From Belliella buryatensis (GTDB taxonomy: Bacteria > Bacteroidota > Bacteroidia > Cytophagales > Cyclobacteriaceae), in NCBI RefSeq assembly GCF_900188245.1, contig NZ_FZOK01000011.1:62001-126000 (forward strand): a DNA stretch of 64,000 nt, read 5' to 3'. The position numbers and the translations under genes were made by a program. Positions 55,588 through 64,000 of the stretch are shown piece by piece (within the stretch, counting starts at the first letter, position 1; the number at the start of each line of letters is the position of its first letter). A model generated the notes under the pieces. That model was not told the DNA's origin. It ran no database searches and worked only from the letters and a program-made list of their open reading frames with translations.

Positions 55588-56553
55588 TTAGAGCGTATGC
55601 TTTAATGCATTGGAGACCATTTTCTTTTTAGCAGCCTTGTCTAAGGAAACATTGATTTCGAAACAAACTAGAATAATCAGAGAGGTAATAAAAAGCCACA
55701 ACATGACCGCGAGCATGGTCCCGATGGAGCCATAGAGCTTGTTATATGTGGCGAAATTGTTCAAATAATAAGAGAACAAATAAAATCCTAGGGTAATTAA
55801 CAGTCCCGCAGTAGTAGACCCAGCCGAAAAGAATTTCCACTTATCATGTACCGCAGGTGCAAATCTAAATATATATGCAGTAGCGACCATAAAAACCGTC
55901 AAAAGGACAAAAAACCTGAAAAAAGCTAAAAGATAATAATATAGATTACTTGACACTATTTCCCACTCAGAAATATTATACAGTACACTGCTTCCCAAAA
56001 TCATGATTACCACAGCTCCACAAATCGATAAGACTAACACAAAGATAATTCCCACAGCTATCATTCTAGTCTGGACAAAAGTTCTATTTTCTTTAGTTCG
56101 GTAGACAGCGTTGAAAGCACTCATAAGAGACATCACACCATTGGTCGCTAGAAAAAGGGCTAAGAAAAACCCAAGTGATAATAAGCTTTGTCTAGGTTTA
56201 CTGACTATATCCATGATCGTTGATTCAGCCTCTCCATATATACTTGGAGGGATGATCTCAGCAATGAAAAGCAGGATATTCTGGGTGGTGACATTGGGAA
56301 AGAAAAAACCTACATAAGGAATCATATTGAGTAAAAAGAGCAACAATGGAAACATTGCAATCGTGAAACTAAACGCTACAGAACCAGCTCTTTCAATAAT
56401 CTCATCTTTTCTGATCTGCTCAAGAAAAATCTTGCCCACATCGTAAACATTTTGGTCTGGATTGCCAAAATGAATTGAGCGGAGTTTTTTTGCCTCTCTT
56501 GTAAACTTGATCGATAATAGTCTAAGTCTTTTTTTCACCAAATCACTATTCAA
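55588..56553 (-). CDS. YihY/BrkB family inner-membrane protein
   Basis: A 321-residue protein with a soluble N-terminal ~60 residues and six membrane helices, carrying the family segments AGSVAFSFTIAMFPLLLFLLN-like text near residue 60, and AVMLWLFITSLIILVCFEIN near the end. The family was once called ribonuclease BN by mistake; it is now viewed as a transporter or lipid-handling protein of unknown function. Its start overlaps the thioesterase stop by 8 bases. Confidence 0.85.
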   Translation of the reverse strand: MNSDLVKKRLRLLSIKFTREAKKLRSIHFGNPDQNVYDVGKIFLEQIRKDEIIERAGSVAFSFTIAMFPLLLFLLNMIPYVGFFFPNVTTQNILLFIAEIIPPSIYGEAESTIMDIVSKPRQSLLSLGFFLALFLATNGVMSLMSAFNAVYRTKENRTFVQTRMIAVGIIFVLVLSICGAVVIMILGSSVLYNISEWEIVSSNLYYYLLAFFRFFVLLTVFMVATAYIFRFAPAVHDKWKFFSAGSTTAGLLITLGFYLFSYYLNNFATYNKLYGSIGTMLAVMLWLFITSLIILVCFEINVSLDKAAKKKMVSNALKHTL

Positions 56554-56953
56554 AATACGGTTTCAAAATTTCCAAAAGATACTGAGGTGGCCTGCTTGGC
56601 CTATGTGTGTCAGTTTTTAGAAAGGTTAAAGTTGTCTTCCCTGTAGTAATCAATTCATGCACTTCGTTGAAAACTTCGTATTCAAAAGTAATCCTAATAC
56701 CAGGCATTTCAGGAATTTTAACTTTAATTGTCAGCAATTCATCGTATTTACCTGGTTTGAGGTACTTTGTTTGTTGTTCCAAAACAGGCATCATGATTCC
56801 ATCTGCCTCCATCCTTTTGTATGAAAATCCTACTGACCTCAATGCCTCTACCCTCCCCACTTCAAAGTACATGGCATAATTACCATAATACACGTAGCCC
56901 ATTTGGTCTGTCTCAGCATAGCGAACTCTGACTTGTGTTTCTGCTTGGAACAT
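56546..56953 (-). CDS. Acyl-CoA thioesterase, hot-dog fold (YbgC/4HBT family)
   Basis: A 135-residue single hot-dog domain. VRYAETDQMGYVYYGNYAMYFE near the N-terminus holds the catalytic Asp and the helix start typical of the 4HBT family. It hydrolyses short-chain or hydroxybenzoyl-type acyl-CoA; in other bacteria YbgC sits with tol-pal. Here it lies between mltG (2 bases upstream) and the BrkB-like gene. Confidence 0.88.
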   Translation of the reverse strand: MFQAETQVRVRYAETDQMGYVYYGNYAMYFEVGRVEALRSVGFSYKRMEADGIMMPVLEQQTKYLKPGKYDELLTIKVKIPEMPGIRITFEYEVFNEVHELITTGKTTLTFLKTDTHRPSRPPQYLLEILKPYFE

Positions 56954-56955
56954 CC

Positions 56956-57999
56956 TTAATAAATTTTCGCTTTGTTCAATGCATTTTGATATCTCCGAGC
57001 ATTGTTGAGGTGCTCATTGAGATTGGTAGCAAATGCATGATATCCTGAGAAATCATCTTTTGCGCAGAAATAAAGATAGTTATGATCTTCATAATTCAAA
57101 ACTGCGTCCAATGCTGATATTTCTGGCAAATTTATTGGACCGGGAGGAAGGCCTAAATATTTGTAGGTATTATAAGGACTTTCTATTTCTTTATGGACAT
57201 TAAGCACTCGCTTGATAGAAAAGTCCCCAACAGCAAAAACCAATGTTGGGTCAGCCTGTAAGGGCATATTGATTCTTAACCTATTAAGATAAACTCCCGC
57301 TACCTTAGGTCTCTCATCAGTTTTTTGAGTTTCCGCCTGCACAATAGAAGCCAAGGTAGAAACCTCTGATTGAGAAAGTCCAAGTTCGCTGGCTTTTTGC
57401 CTGCGCTCATCGGTCCAAAAACGCTCGTATTCTTTGTACATCCTATCAAAAAGATTCTCGGCACTGGTATTCCACCATACTTCATAAGTATTGGGAATAA
57501 ACATAGACATGATTGTCTCCTCTTCAAATCCAAATTTTCTGATATAAACCGAATCCGTTAAGAGTCCATAAAAGTCAAGTTCTTGCACTTCTATGTTCTT
57601 GGTGATTTTTTCTGCTAGATCTTCTTTTGTTCTCACATTATTGAAAGTAATTCTAACAGGGGTCTGGTCTCCAGATCGAAGTTTTCTCACCAATGCCAGA
57701 TTATTCATCCTTGGCTGTATGGTATAAAGCCCCGGCTTCACTAGCTCTTGATAGCCTAGCACCTTGGCCACAAAGCTAAAGGTAATCACATCTTGAATAG
57801 CCTCAGCATAATACAAACTATCCGACACAGTCTGAAAGGTGACGTTACTCGGAATTTTGAGCAAATAAGGTTCCTCTTTCTCCAATAAAGTATTGGGACT
57901 GAAGAATGCTTGATAAAAATAAAAGGACAGCGATGTCAAAAGGACCGAAAAGGTGATGACACCGATGAGGTAATATTTTGTTTTCTTATCGTCAAACAT
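56956..57999 (-). CDS. mltG: Endolytic peptidoglycan transglycosylase
   Basis: A 347-residue YceG-family protein: one N-terminal membrane helix (~10-32), a LysM-like region (~50-110) and the catalytic domain with ASIVQAETQKTDERPKVAGV (catalytic Glu in VQAE) and LPPGPINLPEISAL near the C-terminus. It cuts nascent glycan strands to set their length. It heads a leftward set mltG-thioesterase-BrkB with nearly no spacing. Confidence 0.93.
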   Translation of the reverse strand: MFDDKKTKYYLIGVITFSVLLTSLSFYFYQAFFSPNTLLEKEEPYLLKIPSNVTFQTVSDSLYYAEAIQDVITFSFVAKVLGYQELVKPGLYTIQPRMNNLALVRKLRSGDQTPVRITFNNVRTKEDLAEKITKNIEVQELDFYGLLTDSVYIRKFGFEEETIMSMFIPNTYEVWWNTSAENLFDRMYKEYERFWTDERRQKASELGLSQSEVSTLASIVQAETQKTDERPKVAGVYLNRLRINMPLQADPTLVFAVGDFSIKRVLNVHKEIESPYNTYKYLGLPPGPINLPEISALDAVLNYEDHNYLYFCAKDDFSGYHAFATNLNEHLNNARRYQNALNKAKIY

Positions 58000-58028
58000 A
58001 TTTTTAAAGAAATCTCTTTGATAAAGCG

Positions 58029-58036
58029 CAAAAATA
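58029..58036 (-). promoter_or_regulatory. Candidate -7 element of mltG
   Basis: Reads TATTTTTG on the minus strand, an exact TAnnTTTG box about 30 bases before the ATG. TTG lies 24 bases upstream of it, longer than the usual spacing. Confidence 0.4.
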
Positions 58037-58075
58037 GGGAATTTTGTTCAGCGAGCTTTTCAATTTCAAATTTTG

Positions 58076-58492
58076 ATGTCGACAAGGATACAAGTCACCT
58101 GTGCAATTATCTTTTACGAGGGTAAAATCCTATGTGCTCAAAGAGGACAAAATATGTCTCATGCTTTAAAATGGGAATTCCCGGGTGGCAAAATAGAAAC
58201 AGGGGAAAGTCAACAGGAATGTATAAAAAGAGAAATCAAAGAGGAATTAAACTTAGAAATTGAACCTATCCAATTACTCCAATCAAACTTTCATCAGTAC
58301 CAACCTGACAAAGAAATTGAACTTATTCCTTTTGTTTGTCGCTATATAAAAGGTAAATTGATTTTGAAAGAGCACAAGAAAATAGTCTGGTTAAGGCCCT
58401 GTGACCTATCAAAGCTAGATTGGGCACAAGCAGACATCCCAATAGTCGCTCAAGTCCAAGTGATTGAGTCTTTCAATAATCTTCCTTCGTAA
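58076..58492 (+). CDS. mutT: Nudix hydrolase, MutT-type (8-oxo-dGTP diphosphatase)
   Basis: A pyrophosphohydrolase of 138 residues with a complete Nudix box: GGKIETGESQQECIKREIKE plus ELN (residues ~36-58), fitting GX5EX7REUXEEXGU. Text such as KWEFPGGKIE and LRPCDLSKLDWAQADIPIV is typical of MutT/NudG enzymes that clean oxidised or modified (d)NTPs. The ATG at 58076 is preferred to a TTG one codon earlier. Confidence 0.85.
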   Translation: MSTRIQVTCAIIFYEGKILCAQRGQNMSHALKWEFPGGKIETGESQQECIKREIKEELNLEIEPIQLLQSNFHQYQPDKEIELIPFVCRYIKGKLILKEHKKIVWLRPCDLSKLDWAQADIPIVAQVQVIESFNNLPS

Positions 58493-58522
58493 GGGAAGTT
58501 ATCAAAACAACTACCAAAAACT

Positions 58523-59152
58523 ATGGCTGCAGAACTTATCAAATTATATCCTGAGAATCCAGAAATGAAAAAAATAGAACACATTGTCAATGTGTTAAGA
58601 AATGGAGGGATCATCATTTACCCAACCGATACTGTATACGGTATGGGTTGCGATATTCACAATCAAAGGGCTGTAGAACGAATTTGTCAGATTAAAGGGA
58701 TTAAACCGAAGAAGCACAATTTTTCGTTTATTTGTTATGATCTGAGTAATATTTCCGAATACACTAGAGCACTGAATACCCCAGTTTTCAAAATGATGAA
58801 AAAGGCATTACCAGGCCCTTACACCTTTATTTTAGAAGCTAATAATTCAGTTCCGAAGATACTCAATAGCAACAAGAAAACTGTAGGAATCAGGGTTCCT
58901 GATCATTCTATTCCAAGGCTTTTAGTCAAGGAATTAGGTCAACCAATTCTCACCACCTCTATCAGAGACGAGGATGATGTCATCGAATACAGTACAGATC
59001 CTGAGTTGATTTTTGAAAAATATCAGCACTTGGTGGATATTGTTATTGATGGGGGGTATGGGAATAATGTCGCTTCTACAGTCATCGATTGTAGTGGTGA
59101 AGAAATAGAGGTCATCAGAGAAGGCTTAGGCAGTATAGACGAGATACTTTAA
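58523..59152 (+). CDS. L-threonylcarbamoyladenylate synthase family protein (Sua5/YciO/YrdC)
   Basis: A 209-residue single YrdC domain: NGGIIIYPTDTVYGMGCDI near residue 30, KGIKPKKHNFSF with the substrate-binding Lys, and VGIRVPDHSIPRLL. It makes threonylcarbamoyl-AMP for tRNA t6A synthesis, or is the YciO paralogue whose activity is weaker. The absence of a second domain separates it from full Sua5. It follows mutT after 30 bases. Confidence 0.88.
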   Translation: MAAELIKLYPENPEMKKIEHIVNVLRNGGIIIYPTDTVYGMGCDIHNQRAVERICQIKGIKPKKHNFSFICYDLSNISEYTRALNTPVFKMMKKALPGPYTFILEANNSVPKILNSNKKTVGIRVPDHSIPRLLVKELGQPILTTSIRDEDDVIEYSTDPELIFEKYQHLVDIVIDGGYGNNVASTVIDCSGEEIEVIREGLGSIDEIL

Positions 59153-59173
59153 TTAAATTAGGGGATTTTACTT

Positions 59174-59794
59174 ATGGCCATTATCACGGAGTTGTTTTAC
59201 CTTCCACCAATTGAATATTTCGCGGCTATATGGGATGAAGATGTAATATATCTTGATTTAGAAGAAAACTATCAGAAGCAAACCTACAGAAATAGAACAC
59301 AGGTTCAATTAGCCAACAAAACAGAAACCTTAAGTGTACCTGTAATTGGAGGAAATAAAAAGATCAGAACAAGTCAAATAAAAATCGATCATGATCAAAA
59401 ATGGCTAAATGTGCACCTGAGAGGTATACAAAGTGCCTATGGAAAGGCACCTTATTTCGAATATTATTTCCCCTATTTCGAAAAGGTTTATACAAAAAAA
59501 TTTGACTTATTAGCAGATATGAATTTGGACCTACTGACAGTTTGTCTGAAAATGCTTCAAAGTAAAATCAGTGTTCAAAAACTGGATCAGTGCATGCCTA
59601 ATGGAGGAAATAAAGACATCAGAGGGTTAATCAATGCCAAAAAGTCCTACCAAGAGAGGAGTATATACAAAGCCATACCCTATCAACAGCTATTTGGCTT
59701 AGACTTTGTTCCTAACTTGAGCATAATCGATCTATTATTCTGTATGGGACCAGAATCAAAAAGCATTCTGACCCAATCACAAAAAAATGATTGA
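59174..59794 (+). CDS. WbqC-like family protein
   Basis: A 206-residue protein with the WbqC pattern: ELFYLPPIEYFAAI at the start, YRNRTQVQLANKTETLSVPV, and YFEYYFPYFEKVY. WbqC-like proteins occur in O-antigen clusters and in isolated contexts; the biochemical function is unknown. It starts 21 bases after the Sua5-like gene on the same strand. Confidence 0.85.
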   Translation: MAIITELFYLPPIEYFAAIWDEDVIYLDLEENYQKQTYRNRTQVQLANKTETLSVPVIGGNKKIRTSQIKIDHDQKWLNVHLRGIQSAYGKAPYFEYYFPYFEKVYTKKFDLLADMNLDLLTVCLKMLQSKISVQKLDQCMPNGGNKDIRGLINAKKSYQERSIYKAIPYQQLFGLDFVPNLSIIDLLFCMGPESKSILTQSQKND

Positions 59795-59874
59795 ACAATG
59801 AGTAAAAGGATTGTGTTTTTAAAACAAAATCGGTAACATTAGAATAGAATTCAAATCATTTAGAAAGGATATAA

Positions 59875-62400
59875 ATGGAAGCAAAATTTTCAAACAGAGT
59901 CAAAGAGGTGATCTCCCTAAGTCGCGAAGAAGCTTTGCGTTTAGGACATGATTACATTGGTACAGAACACCTCTTGCTGGGCATGATTCGTGAGGGGGAA
60001 GGAGTGGCTGTTTCCATATTGAAGAAGTTGGGAGTTCCTTTGGATGAACTCCGTAATTCTGTGGAACGTGCTGTGAAAGGCACTGCAACCCACAATGTAA
60101 AGAACCTTGCCAATATACCGTTGACAAGACAATCTGAAAAAGTATTAAAAATCACCTATCTGGAAGCTAAGATTTTCAAAAGTGCCTTGATTGGTACAGA
60201 ACACTTATTGCTTTCTATCCTACGTGATGAAGACAATATTGCAACGCAGATTTTGCAAAAATTCGACACCAATTACGATGCTGTGAAGGAGATGTTGGAA
60301 TTTCAAACAGATGGCCCAAGATCAAAAGCTGAGGCTGATGATCCAGATGAAGATAGCAGTAAGCTATTTGGTTCCTCGGGAAGTGGTGCTTCAGGTTCGT
60401 CTAAACCAGGTGCCGAAAAATCCAGGACTCCTGTTTTAGATAACTTTGGTCGTGACTTGACCAAAATGGCTGAAGATGACAAGCTTGACCCAATCATCGG
60501 TAGAGAAAAAGAAATAGAGCGTGTAGCGCAGATTTTATCCAGAAGAAAGAAAAACAACCCAATCCTTATTGGTGAACCAGGTGTTGGTAAAACAGCCATA
60601 GCCGAAGGACTCGCGCTGAGGATTGTGCAGAAAAAAGTCTCTCGCGTGCTTTTCAATAAACGTGTGGTGACTTTGGACTTAGCATCTCTAGTAGCTGGCA
60701 CCAAATATAGAGGTCAATTCGAGGAGAGAATGAAAGCCGTAATGAACGAGCTCGAGAAATCTCCAAATGTAATCCTATTCATTGACGAACTCCATACTAT
60801 TGTGGGTGCTGGTGGTGCAAGTGGCTCTTTGGATGCTTCTAATATGTTTAAACCAGCCTTGGCCAGAGGTGAAATCCAATGTATTGGTGCTACAACCCTA
60901 GACGAATACAGGCAATACATCGAAAAGGATGGCGCTTTGGCTAGAAGATTCCAAATGGTGATGGTAGATGCTACCACGCCAGAAGAGACCGTCCAAATCC
61001 TGAACAACATCAAGGATAAATATGAAGACCACCACAATGTCATCTACTCTCCTGAGGCTATTGAAGCATGTGTAAAGTTGTCTGATAGATATATTTCCGA
61101 TAGATTTCTTCCTGATAAAGCAATAGATATATTGGACGAGGCAGGTGCTAGGGTGCATATCAATAATATACATGTACCTGAAGACATCTTGAAACTTGAG
61201 GAAGAGGTAGAGCAGATCAAGATTGAAAAAAACAGAGTTGTCAAAAGCCAAAAGTATGAGGAGGCAGCACAACTTCGCGATAAAGAGAAAAAACTACTCG
61301 AACAACTTGAGAATGCCAAGGTAAAATGGGAAGAAGAAAGCAAAACCAAACGCTACAAAGTAGAAGAAGAAAATGTAGCTGAGGTGATTGCGATGATGAC
61401 GGGTATTCCTGCAAAGAGAATCGCTCAAAAAGAAGGAGCTAAATTGCTCAATATGGCTGAGGATTTAAAGGGCAAGGTGATCGGTCAGGACGAAGCTATC
61501 AAAAAGCTAACCAAAGCGATTCAAAGGACACGAGTGGGATTGAAGGATCCTAAAAAACCAATTGGCTCCTTCATTTTCCTAGGACCAACAGGTGTAGGTA
61601 AAACTGAATTAGCTAAAATGCTTGCCACCTATCTTTTTGACAAAGAGGACTCTTTGGTTAGAATAGATATGTCTGAATATATGGAAAAATTCTCCGTATC
61701 CAGACTTGTAGGAGCGCCTCCAGGCTATGTGGGATATGAAGAAGGTGGGCAATTGACAGAAAAAGTCAGAAGAAAACCTTATTCTGTGGTCCTCCTTGAC
61801 GAGATAGAAAAAGCTCACCCAGATGTGTTCAATATCTTACTTCAGGTTTTGGATGATGGAATCCTGACAGATGGACTTGGAAGGAGAGTAGACTTCAGAA
61901 ATACGATCATTATCATGACTTCCAATATTGGAGTAAGAGATCTGAAAGATTTCGGTGCTGGAATAGGTTTTGCCAATAAAGCCAAATCTGAAAACATGGA
62001 TGACATCATGAAATCTACTATTCAGAGCGCTTTGAAAAAGGCTTTCAGTCCTGAATTCCTCAATAGATTAGATGATGTGGTAGTGTTCAATTCTCTTGAA
62101 AAATCACATATCCATCAGATCATTGATATCAGCTTGAATAAGCTCTTCAGCAGAATCACTGATTTAGGTTATAATATTGAGCTTACCCCAAAGGCTAAAG
62201 ATTTCTTAGCCGAAAAGGGTTACGATCAACAGTACGGTGCCAGACCATTGAATAGAGCTATTCAGAAATATTTGGAAGATGCACTAGCAGAGGAAATCTT
62301 AAAAGGAGAACTTTCAGAAGGTGATATCATCCTTGCAGATTATTCTGGTGAAGGTGAAGAATTGACCATTCAGGTTCAGAAAAAAGAAAAGGCTGAGTAA
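59875..62400 (+). CDS. clpC: ATP-dependent Clp protease ATP-binding subunit ClpC
   Basis: An 841-residue HSP100 unfoldase. Two Clp-N repeats (~1-145), a Ser/Gly-rich linker (~155-175), AAA1 with Walker A GEPGVGKTA, a UVR motif in the coiled middle (QKYEEAAQLRDKEKKL), AAA2 with GPTGVGKTELAK, and a D2-small C-terminus. The UVR motif marks ClpC rather than ClpA or ClpB. It feeds proteins to ClpP. No CIRCE or HAIR heat-shock operator was seen upstream. Confidence 0.96.
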   Translation: MEAKFSNRVKEVISLSREEALRLGHDYIGTEHLLLGMIREGEGVAVSILKKLGVPLDELRNSVERAVKGTATHNVKNLANIPLTRQSEKVLKITYLEAKIFKSALIGTEHLLLSILRDEDNIATQILQKFDTNYDAVKEMLEFQTDGPRSKAEADDPDEDSSKLFGSSGSGASGSSKPGAEKSRTPVLDNFGRDLTKMAEDDKLDPIIGREKEIERVAQILSRRKKNNPILIGEPGVGKTAIAEGLALRIVQKKVSRVLFNKRVVTLDLASLVAGTKYRGQFEERMKAVMNELEKSPNVILFIDELHTIVGAGGASGSLDASNMFKPALARGEIQCIGATTLDEYRQYIEKDGALARRFQMVMVDATTPEETVQILNNIKDKYEDHHNVIYSPEAIEACVKLSDRYISDRFLPDKAIDILDEAGARVHINNIHVPEDILKLEEEVEQIKIEKNRVVKSQKYEEAAQLRDKEKKLLEQLENAKVKWEEESKTKRYKVEEENVAEVIAMMTGIPAKRIAQKEGAKLLNMAEDLKGKVIGQDEAIKKLTKAIQRTRVGLKDPKKPIGSFIFLGPTGVGKTELAKMLATYLFDKEDSLVRIDMSEYMEKFSVSRLVGAPPGYVGYEEGGQLTEKVRRKPYSVVLLDEIEKAHPDVFNILLQVLDDGILTDGLGRRVDFRNTIIIMTSNIGVRDLKDFGAGIGFANKAKSENMDDIMKSTIQSALKKAFSPEFLNRLDDVVVFNSLEKSHIHQIIDISLNKLFSRITDLGYNIELTPKAKDFLAEKGYDQQYGARPLNRAIQKYLEDALAEEILKGELSEGDIILADYSGEGEELTIQVQKKEKAE

Positions 62401-62420
62401 AATACTCTACTATATAATTA

Positions 62421-62457
62421 AAAAAAAAAGCGGCTAGGTAATCCTAGTCGCTTTTTT
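62421..62457 (+). terminator. Intrinsic terminator of clpC
   Basis: AAAAAAGCG-G-CTAGG pairs with CCTAG-T-CGCTTTTTT (to 62457) around a TAAT loop, with one internal mismatch; 20 bases after the stop. A/T runs on both sides let it serve the convergent gene too. Confidence 0.85.
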
Positions 62458-62497
62458 GATTTTAAGAGTTATTTGTATGAAGAAAAGCTTAAAGGTA

Positions 62498-63442
62498 TTA
62501 TTTTTCTATGCTAATCGACCCAGAGCTGACGGAGCCATTGACCATTTTTGAAGAACCATTATTGATCTGTAGCACTTTCCCTTTCGAATTATTCCCCACT
62601 CGCAATGATCCTGAAGAGGCTCTTAAATTATAATTGTAATCCTCAATATTAGACGTAGTTTTAATCTTTATACTCCCAGAAGTAGACTTTAAATTGGTCA
62701 GGTCTGATAAGCCTGATTGTGTAAACTCCGCAGAGCCTGAGACTGAATTTACAGATTCAATTTGTTTAACCTCTGATAGTTTCGCACTCCCTGAGCTAAT
62801 CTTAAGTGATAAAGGTCCATCAATCTGACTCCCTTTCACTGATCCACTCACCAAACTAAGGCTAGCCTTGCCCATGATGTCTGTGATGGAAGCAGAACCT
62901 GACGAGGCACTCATGACCAAATCACCTTTCAATCCACTTATGTTTATTCTTCCTGACGAAGCTTTGGCTTCTAAAGCACCTGTAATATGAGAAACATTCA
63001 TGCTACCAGAAGCTACACTGATCTTTGTTTGTGCTGCTGACACCCTTTCCACTTTGATAGAGCCTGAACCCGCACTTAGTTCCAAAAGCATTTGCTCTGG
63101 CCCTACTATTTTAATATAGCCTTTAGTTTGACTACCTCTCCAAGAATTACTGCCACTATTATTTTGCTGATAAGTGATTTTCAACACATCTCCAACGGCT
63201 ACAAAAATAACATCCTGATTTGTATTGGTGGACTCCAAGTAGACATCTACGCTTACATCTTGTTTACTCGGATCTCCTAAGTATTCCATCTCCAACATTC
63301 CACTACTCACTTCGATCCTCTGGATTCCAGCAAAATTCCTTTGTGTATCAATCAATACCTCCTTTTGAGCCATTGATTCGGATGAAATTATTAGAGTAAG
63401 TATACCACAAATTGTATAAAATATGTTCTTAAATATTTTCAT
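62498..63442 (-). CDS. Exported DUF4097-like beta-solenoid protein
   Basis: A 314-residue protein with a signal peptide ending SMAQ. From ~110 on it repeats short strands ending in SGS or SSGS (SAGSGSIKVE, VASGSMNVSH, SSGRINISG, SSGSASITD, SSGSAKLSE, SSGSLRVGN), about one turn per 20 residues, the pattern of DUF4097/head-GIN beta-solenoids. Role unknown, possibly a surface or periplasmic sensor. It starts 11 bases after the beta-barrel gene and is probably co-transcribed with it. Confidence 0.8.
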   Translation of the reverse strand: MKIFKNIFYTICGILTLIISSESMAQKEVLIDTQRNFAGIQRIEVSSGMLEMEYLGDPSKQDVSVDVYLESTNTNQDVIFVAVGDVLKITYQQNNSGSNSWRGSQTKGYIKIVGPEQMLLELSAGSGSIKVERVSAAQTKISVASGSMNVSHITGALEAKASSGRINISGLKGDLVMSASSGSASITDIMGKASLSLVSGSVKGSQIDGPLSLKISSGSAKLSEVKQIESVNSVSGSAEFTQSGLSDLTNLKSTSGSIKIKTTSNIEDYNYNLRASSGSLRVGNNSKGKVLQINNGSSKMVNGSVSSGSISIEK

Positions 63443-63453
63443 TGGTTTTTTAA

Positions 63454-64000
63454 TTATAAGATGATACCAAAACTAATTGCGTTTACTCTGGGGCCTTTGT
63501 TCTTTTGGAAATATTCGTTCAAATCATAATTGAAAAAGAAGTCTGTCCCTCCTACTCCTAATGCTAACCTTGCACCATATCTATAATTGTTAGCAAACAT
63601 GTTATTCCGATCAAAGGTCTTGTTTTTAGAACCTGATTCGTCTTCAAAGACAAATTTCCCCCTCCCACCTAATCTATAACCAGCATATGGCCCAACTCCT
63701 ATTCTGAACTTGCCATTGCTAGAATGGAAAGTTGGAATTAAACTCAAGTTCACATATGAAGAAGTAATTTTAGATTTTGTTCCTTCTCCATCTTCAAACT
63801 GTTCGAAAAGAATTCCATCAGCCCCTCTTTGGGCGATCAAATTCCTGTCTTCAAATTTAAAATTGAACCAATTTACACCTATGGCTGGATTCAAAGAGAA
63901 GTTTTTGCCAAGCTTATATTGATGCTGATAATTGATCCCCACCATCCAACTACCCCAAGGTTTTACTTGTGGCGCTGCATCATTTTCCAGCCAAGTGTTG
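63454..64000 (-). CDS. Outer-membrane beta-barrel protein, 3' part (truncated by window edge)
   Basis: At least 181 residues of C-terminal sequence; the frame stays open past the internal Met at 63943-63945 to the right edge (AAPQVKPWGSWMVGINY). It has alternating strands such as SLNPAIGVNWFNFKF, KFRIGVGPYAGYRLGG and TDFFFNYDLNEYF, and a C-terminal strand ISFGIIL, the look of porin-family or OmpW-like barrels. The N-terminus and signal peptide lie outside the window. Confidence 0.75.
   Translation of the reverse strand, partial: NTWLENDAAPQVKPWGSWMVGINYQHQYKLGKNFSLNPAIGVNWFNFKFEDRNLIAQRGADGILFEQFEDGEGTKSKITSSYVNLSLIPTFHSSNGKFRIGVGPYAGYRLGGRGKFVFEDESGSKNKTFDRNNMFANNYRYGARLALGVGGTDFFFNYDLNEYFQKNKGPRVNAISFGIIL

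Noticed and set aside
59795-59874. Heat-shock operator (CIRCE or HAIR) before clpC
   Set aside because: No matching inverted repeat; only AT-rich text is present.
60303-61349. Several open frames antisense to clpC
   Set aside because: Products of Ser/Leu-rich complement of conserved AAA+ sequence; no start signals or family features.

Overview
The window is chromosomal DNA from a Bacteroidota bacterium, most likely order Cytophagales and family Cyclobacteriaceae-like. The grounds are TonB-dependent receptors with carboxypeptidase-regulatory N-terminal domains, a GldC homologue, the ftsX–DUF3098–uppP–truB–ribF cluster, many lipoproteins, few Shine-Dalgarno sequences, and promoters of the Bacteroidota type (-33 TTG, 19-20 bp, -7 TAnnTTTG). 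The placement is an inference from gene content. No rRNA, tRNA, CRISPR array, phage or insertion-sequence transposase was recognised.

Layout. 1-6.7 kb: left-truncated fused acyl-CoA mutase (icmF), then a site-2-protease/Ca-type P-ATPase/CoA-transferase run. 6.9-11.3 kb: TonB-dependent receptor plus SGNH lipoprotein. 11.5-17.1 kb: gldC, scoAB (split by an 11-bp-period repeat field), ribF, truB, uppP, DUF3098, ftsX. 17.2-22.9 kb: pdeM, DUF2147, a VOC protein, and a metY-metX-hom operon behind a SAM-I riboswitch. 23-25.5 kb: mazEF with perfect palindromes upstream, a fasciclin lipoprotein, rlmF and a PIN-toxin remnant. 25.5-29.4 kb: a sucrose/fructan set (GH32, sugar porter, fructokinase). 29.5-36.2 kb: D-threonine-aldolase-like enzyme, three envelope proteins of unknown function, arginine decarboxylase, a hypothetical protein. 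36.6-47.9 kb: Oar-like receptor, arginase, argS, glutathione peroxidase, menA, universal stress protein, SUI1 factor, SGNH hydrolase, VOC protein, PAP2-like protein. 47.9-52.5 kb: hisGDCB behind a leader peptide with His-His-Met-His-His. 52.5-55.4 kb: a nested palindromic element, a tandem truncated-globin lipoprotein with an HMA-like membrane partner, and a TPR lipoprotein. 55.6-64 kb: BrkB-like protein, thioesterase, mltG, mutT, a Sua5/YciO protein, WbqC-like protein, clpC, a DUF4097-like protein and a right-truncated beta-barrel protein.

Themes. Acyl-CoA handling recurs (icmF, CoA transferases, thioesterase). Amino-acid operons carry their own RNA control: a SAM riboswitch for methionine and a leader peptide for histidine. 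The most unusual items are the duplicated truncated-globin lipoprotein with its HMA-like neighbour, the roughly 230-bp palindromic element at 52.64-52.87 kb, the 11-bp repeat field between scoA and scoB, and the palindrome series in front of mazEF.
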